Below are positions 59,526-64,000 of a stretch of DNA of 64,000 nucleotides, one piece after another. The DNA is from Agapanthus africanus (taxonomy: Eukaryota; Streptophyta; Magnoliopsida; Asparagales; Amaryllidaceae). Within the stretch, counting starts at the first letter, position 1; each line of letters opens with the position of its first letter. Below the pieces are notes generated by a model. It saw only the letters and a program-made list of their open reading frames with translations, made no database searches and was not told the DNA's origin. A program made the translations under genes and the position numbers. Location: NCBI GenBank assembly GCA_030015575.1, contig JASDDO010000004.1:319494654-319558653 (forward strand), in the 5' to 3' direction.

Positions 59526-60630
59526 ATGCTAGAATCTTACTTGAGATTTGATTTGGGATATTAGGTGATTCATTGAGATTGGATAACGGATACATATGAG
59601 ATTGTCGATTGTACATTCGGGATATAGGAGATCTATTCGATATTGTAGATTGAGGAGATGTGAGGCTTATATGATATGAGAGCCCAACTTGGGGGCTGAT
59701 TTGAGGATTTGAGATTTGAGTGTCTTAATGGATTGTGATCCTACCATGATGTCAGGTTTCTGTGGGAATGACACATTTTACTCCATACCTCATACCTATT
59801 CACTTATGCACTGATCCATGTATTAGGAGTACCTGTTAGTGTACCCTTCATGATTACTGCATATCTACATTCTCATATCCCTATCGCATGATTATTGCAT
59901 ACTATTGTCCTGTTATTATTGCTTCACATATTCATCGTACCTGCTAGTGTACTTTCCATTATTCTGCATTCACACGATATGTTATTACTGTAAATTGCAT
60001 ATCTTAGATTCATGCTGTACGTACATTCCTGCGATTACCTGCATCTGTTATCTACTATTCACGAGTTGGCAACTCACCCCCGTTGTGCCACAGTTGTTTT
60101 GCAGGGTGTTTCCCCAGAGTAGTCGAGGCAGGCTATTCACCTATCATCTTTTGCTACAGATACCGCATCGGCTCATAGTGTGTTATTTTGCTTAGGTGTG
60201 TATTGGTGGTTATCTGTATTTTATATTGTACATTCGTTGTATCTTGTACTCTCCATCTACTATTATGTTGTTGACTTAGAGACTTGGTGAGGGCGATATT
60301 ATATATTATTGTAGATTTGTTGTCTTTTACATACAGTTTCCTTCCTATTGTCTCTTATTTCTTCGCTACGGCGTCGTATATTTATGATGTGATTGTTTTC
60401 CGTCTTTGGGCTAGTTTTTACAAAAGGGGTGTTGCCAAAATTTTAAAGAAAGAAAGTTGGACTTTTAAAGCATTTGGGTTGTGATTTCAAATGTTTTAAA
60501 AACTTTTATTATCTTTTCCGTATTTTCATGGTTTAGATTTCTGGGTTTTGGATTTCTTTTACTGTGTTACGTTTTTAGGCGTTGCGTAGTATTAGGGCCG
60601 TCACGTGCCAATTTCGGGTCGTGACAAAGT

Positions 60631-60643
60631 TGGCATCAGAGCG
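60631..60643 (+). other. E primer binding site
   Basis: TGGCATCAGAGCG, four bases after the LTR end; a near match to the initiator Met tRNA complement. Confidence 0.88.
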
Positions 60644-60777
60644 CTAGGTTTTACCTTTCAGAGTGTAGGATGACCTTGGTATGATAGAGTAGGTATCTTA
60701 AGCAGAGTAACGTAGTGTGTGTATGTCTGCAACATACCCACAATGCGGTACTTCGCCTTAAGTGACCTAAGTATAAA

Positions 60778-61743
60778 TTGTTTGAAATTCCTTCCTTGAT
60801 GATTCGTATATTTGTGTTTCGATTTCCTTATTCTCATCGAATCTTATATCTATTTATAGCCTTGTCGCCGATGACTATGGGGACTCATAGTGATGCAGCG
60901 AGGGACGAGGTCAGAGTTAGCTCGGGTGAGACGAGCACTGACCAGGATAGCACTCCAGTTGCACAGGTGCAGACAGATCAGCCTTCGACATATAGTATCG
61001 ATAGGCTTGTGGCAGAGATGCAAGACTTCCGCCGGACTATGAGTTCATTGGTTGATGTCATTCGGGAGCTACGACAGGAGGTTGTCACCCCTGTTACTCA
61101 GTTTTCCTTTGCGATCAGCATGCAGCAGTCCGTCACCTATATAGCACCAGTGGTTGCAGCTCCAGTTGTCGAGGCACATATTCCAGAGACGCTGAGTGTT
61201 CCAGGACAGTGGAGGACTCGTACCAGTGTACCAGCTGAGAGACAGAGGTTTAGTCATCAAGATAGATTTCATGGCCGTCGCGGGAGTAGCATAGGCTTAG
61301 GACGAGGAGAGTCGTTTGGCTCTCAACCCCAGGAGGGTCAGCAGCGTTATTCTAGATGTTATCGGTGCTGGAGTTTGGATCATCGGGTTCGAGGTTGTAC
61401 TGAGCCACGTAGTCGCGGGGCAACTATACTGCAGAGAGGTCATGGACGTGGAAGGTTCGCTCATAGGAGTCAGTATACCAGAGGAGTTCAGCCAGTTGCG
61501 GGTAGAGGGAAGACACAGGAGGTTGCTTCTACTCATCGGGACACGCAGGCGTCCAATGTGGAGTTTTCAGGTATCCTTAATTCGTATGTTCTTTTGGTGT
61601 ATTCGTTTATTTTTTACACTTGTGCCGTGGTTGGGACTAGAGTTGTGTTAGGTAGATTAGCCATTTGTTTTGTTAACTTCTGTGAGCGATTCTTTTGTTG
61701 CGCGACACGTATTTCAGTTGTGTGCCAATCAGATAGGAGATAG
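60778..61743 (+). pseudogene. E gag relic with CCHC zinc knuckle
   Basis: The 321-residue open frame starts upstream of the likely gag start (MTMGTHSDAARDEV, about 60868). It has an acidic, Gln-rich N-terminus, a stretch RLVAEMQDFRRTMSSL, an Arg/Gly-rich part and a zinc knuckle CYRCWSLDHRVRGC (residues about 194-207; spacing C-X2-C-X4-H-X4-C), the RNA-binding motif of gypsy gag. A gypsy gag is normally longer, with a retrotransposon-gag core between the N-terminus and the knuckle that I do not see. Treated as a fossil. Confidence 0.85.
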
Positions 61744-64000
61744 AGATTCGTCCGTCGTTTTAATCCTTCTAGAGATGTTGGATTTGATGTTCTCCTGGGC
61801 ATGGACTGGTCATCTACGTGCTAGGCGTCTGTGGACTACCGTGAGCAAACAGTTAGGTTTGTTTTCCCGGGCGAGTCAGTTCTTGTTGTGCAGGTGGATA
61901 GTGTGCCGCCTCTCACAGCTTGAATTCAGCCTTTTTCGCTTGTCGGCATTTGAGGAGATGTCGTGGATTCTTGGCATTCATTCGTGATACCGGAGCCACA
62001 GTGGGATTGTTGGACCGGGTTCCTTTCGTGCGAGAGTTTTTCGACATTGTTCCAGATGAGCCGGCGAAGCTGAGGGAGCTTAAGGATCAGCTGCAGAGTT
62101 GTCGTTTGGGAAGTTTTGTGCGTATGAGTGTTTCATATTAGGGAGCCCCTATTTTTGCTCGTTAAGGAGAAAGTCGGCAGGTTAAGGTTGTGTATCGACG
62201 GATCGTCAATTGAACCGGATTACGGTGCGGATAGGTATCCTTTACCTTGCATTGACGATTTCTTCGATCAGCTCCACAGTGCGGGACATTTTCTAAGTTT
62301 GTTTGGGATCAAGTCATCATTGTTACGGGTTTGGAGTGATGGCATTCCGAAGACTGCCTTGTGCGTGCTACGGGTTTTTTGTGTTTTGGTGTGTCATTGG
62401 ATTCACCAGTGCCCTAGCAGCATTCATGGATATGATGAACCAGATTTCTTCAGGCCGTTCCTTGACCGGTGTTGTTGTGTTATTTACGACGTTCTGGTCT
62501 ATTTAATGTGTCTTGAGGAACAGGAGTAGCACTTGAGGATTTGTTGTGCAAGCATTGGGAGTGCCCCAGCGGTTTGCTAGATTCTCGGAGTGTTTCTTCA
62601 GACTTGTTTGTGTTGACTCCTAGGTCTTGTAGTCATGGGAGACGGTTTCGTATGGTTCCGAGGAAGATCGTAGCCGTACAGCTTAGGCCCAGACTTGTGT
62701 GCAGGACGGAGGTTCGCAGATTTTGGGCTTAGCAGGTTTTTACCGCCGTTTCGTGCAGGATTGCTAGTGTAGTGCTGCACCGTCGACTGAATTGACCGGA
62801 ATGGAAGTTTCTTTTCTTTGGATTGGGGCATGTGTGCGGAGTTTCAACAGTTGAAGATTCTGTTAACAACGGCATCAGTTCTTTCTTGGCTTTTGGTTCG
62901 GGCGATCTTGTTGTTTATCTGTAATGTTTCTTAAGTGGGCTCGAGGGTGTACCGAGGTGACACTATAGAGTTATCACTTTTGCTTCCCTATATTTAGAGG
63001 AAGTACGAGAAGGATATTCCACTCATGATCTGGAGATGGCCGCGGTGGTTTTGAGTTGGAGATTTAGAGACACTATTTTTTCGAGAGTCGTGTCAGATTT
63101 TCATGAACCGCCAGAGCTTAATGTATATCTTCCTGTAGCGGATTTTAATTGTTGTGATAGTCTTCTGCAGATTTACAGTTCTCGTGCGATCGTTGAGTAA
63201 AGCTTAAGTTCGTCTCTACGGAGGGGACAGTTTGCTCATGTCCACGCCTGACCACTCTTCTTTAATCGCTTTCGCGAGACACTGCCCGCCGATGCTCGTT
63301 CGTCAAAGATGCTTGGGCATACTCAGCTGGGTAATGATTCGGAGTCCTTGATTTATGACAATGGTGTGCTAAGTTAGGGACGCGTTTGTGTACCTAATGT
63401 TATCGGGTAGAGACGTGAAATCCTAGAGCAAGAACATCAGTCAACTCTCTGTATTCATTCAAGTTCCACCAACCTCGACGTGACTTGTGAGATAGTTACG
63501 GGTGGACAGGGATGTAAAGAGAAGTTTCAGGTTTCGTTTCAGGGTGTGTGTATTTTGTGTGTTTGGGTTGAGCATCTGAGACCGGCTGGAGAGTTGCAAC
63601 CTTTAACCGTTCCGAAGAAGGAATGGGAGCAGATCTCCACGAATTTCGTTATGGTGTCTAACCAGGGTTAGTCAGGGTGTGACTCCATTCGGATTCTTGT
63701 CGTACGGTTATACTCAGTGTGCTCAGTTATTCTTGTTAAGTTGTGTGTTTATGTTAGTTGTTGTCAGCAGTTGGGATCGTCACTCGCCATTGTTAGGGTT
63801 CTCCTTCGATAGCTGTTATCAGGAGACGCTCCAATTGGCAACCTTTAGGTTTAGGGGTTAGGTCGTGTCGATCACCGATCTGTTGTTTTCTGACTCCGCG
63901 TAAGTAGGATTTTGGACTTCGGAGATGATCCAGTTGATTCAGGTCATGATGAGAATTGTTTAGTGCGGATAAAAGTCTTATGCCGACTATGTTGGTCGTA
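61744..64000 (+). pseudogene. E pol relic: protease end, RT, RNase H, integrase start
   Basis: Blocks are in gypsy order: a protease-end GFDVLLGMDW-type block (about 61780-61815), RT with YPLPCIDDFFDQL (about 62240-62275) and AAFMDMMNQI (about 62415-62445), an RNase H block with RKYEKDI..HDLEMAAVV-like sequence (about 62998-63050), an integrase zinc region (about 63420-63560) and a block RPAGELQPLTVPKKEWEQIS (about 63577-63640) just before the integrase core. The relic is broken many times and continues past the window. Confidence 0.8.

Larger units (their letters stand above)
56925..60626 (+). repeat. E 5' LTR (3702 bp)
   Basis: It starts TGTAACACCTTAGAATGTG and ends CGGGTCGTGACA. It holds a (GA)n run (57248-57262), a CAG/CAA-rich trinucleotide tract (57402-57570), a split palindrome GCCGCAA..TTGCGGC (57982-58017), a (TA)n run (59482-59525) and an ACTCACCCCCGTTGTG block near 60073 shared with D. 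The open frames here, including 57179-57538, follow the low-complexity tract and are not taken as genes. Confidence 0.82.
56925..64000 (+). mobile_element. E: plus-strand Ty3/gypsy element (probably Tekay/Del-like), runs off window
   Basis: The 5' LTR is 3702 bp (56925-60626), with the primer site at 60631-60643, gag at about 60868-61560 and pol after it up to the window end. The LTR length, CCHC gag and integrase type fit Tekay/Del chromoviruses, but the chromodomain part of E is outside the window. It sits inside F's integrase. The pentamer before it is CTTGT; the partner is beyond the window. Broken, with many breaks in the visible pol. Confidence 0.87.

Overview
The window is plant nuclear repeat DNA: layer on layer of LTR retrotransposons with no host gene I can support. 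The evidence for a plant, most likely a flowering plant with a large genome, is the plant-type initiator-Met primer binding site (TGGTATCAGAGC and close variants) beside almost every LTR, Ty1/copia coding relics that read like the Angela lineage, and Ty3/gypsy elements with roughly 4 kb LTRs, a CCHC gag and chromovirus-like integrase relics. I cannot name the species. All coding regions seen are fossils. Labels used below: G, A1-A4, H, C, J for copia; D, E, F for gypsy.

Left block, 1-32831. An old copia element G on the + strand runs in pieces through 589-2017, 11786-12290, 21151-21846 and an unfinished 3' LTR at 21847-22456. Into it went A4 (- strand, LTR at 1-588), A1 (2018-11780, direct repeat GACAC on both sides), H (12291-21145, direct repeat GGGAT on both sides) and A2 (from 22457). 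H in turn holds the minus-strand A3 (about 15331-18612) and the LTR end of another A-like copy (to 20166). A2 is cut at 29288 by another copia, C, with a 2.7 kb LTR.

Middle block, 32832-53206. J is a minus-strand copia whose LTRs differ by only about 2% in the part I compared; it is the least decayed copia here, with recognisable gag, protease, integrase, RT and RNase H. It lies in D, a minus-strand gypsy-type element with LTRs of about 4.07 kb and a 3.96 kb interior without a recognisable polyprotein, which fits a LARD (large retrotransposon derivative). D's interior holds a degenerate tandem array of about 1 kb.

Right block, 53207-64000. F is a minus-strand gypsy pol relic with an LTR start and a tRNA-like segment. 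E, a plus-strand gypsy element with a 3.7 kb LTR, sits in F and runs off the window. D and E share LTR core motifs and primer-site spacing, so D looks like a non-autonomous relative of E.

The observations most worth a second look are: (1) family A, whose copies share the same collapsed pol and the same internal duplications, as expected if it spread after losing its coding capacity; (2) a strong leader hairpin about 200-280 nt past the LTR end in several copia families, with a different stem sequence each time; (3) a run of hairpins in the C LTR; (4) the join at 32831/32832, right of which several opened insertions never close. Divergence figures are by-eye counts over short stretches, not alignments.
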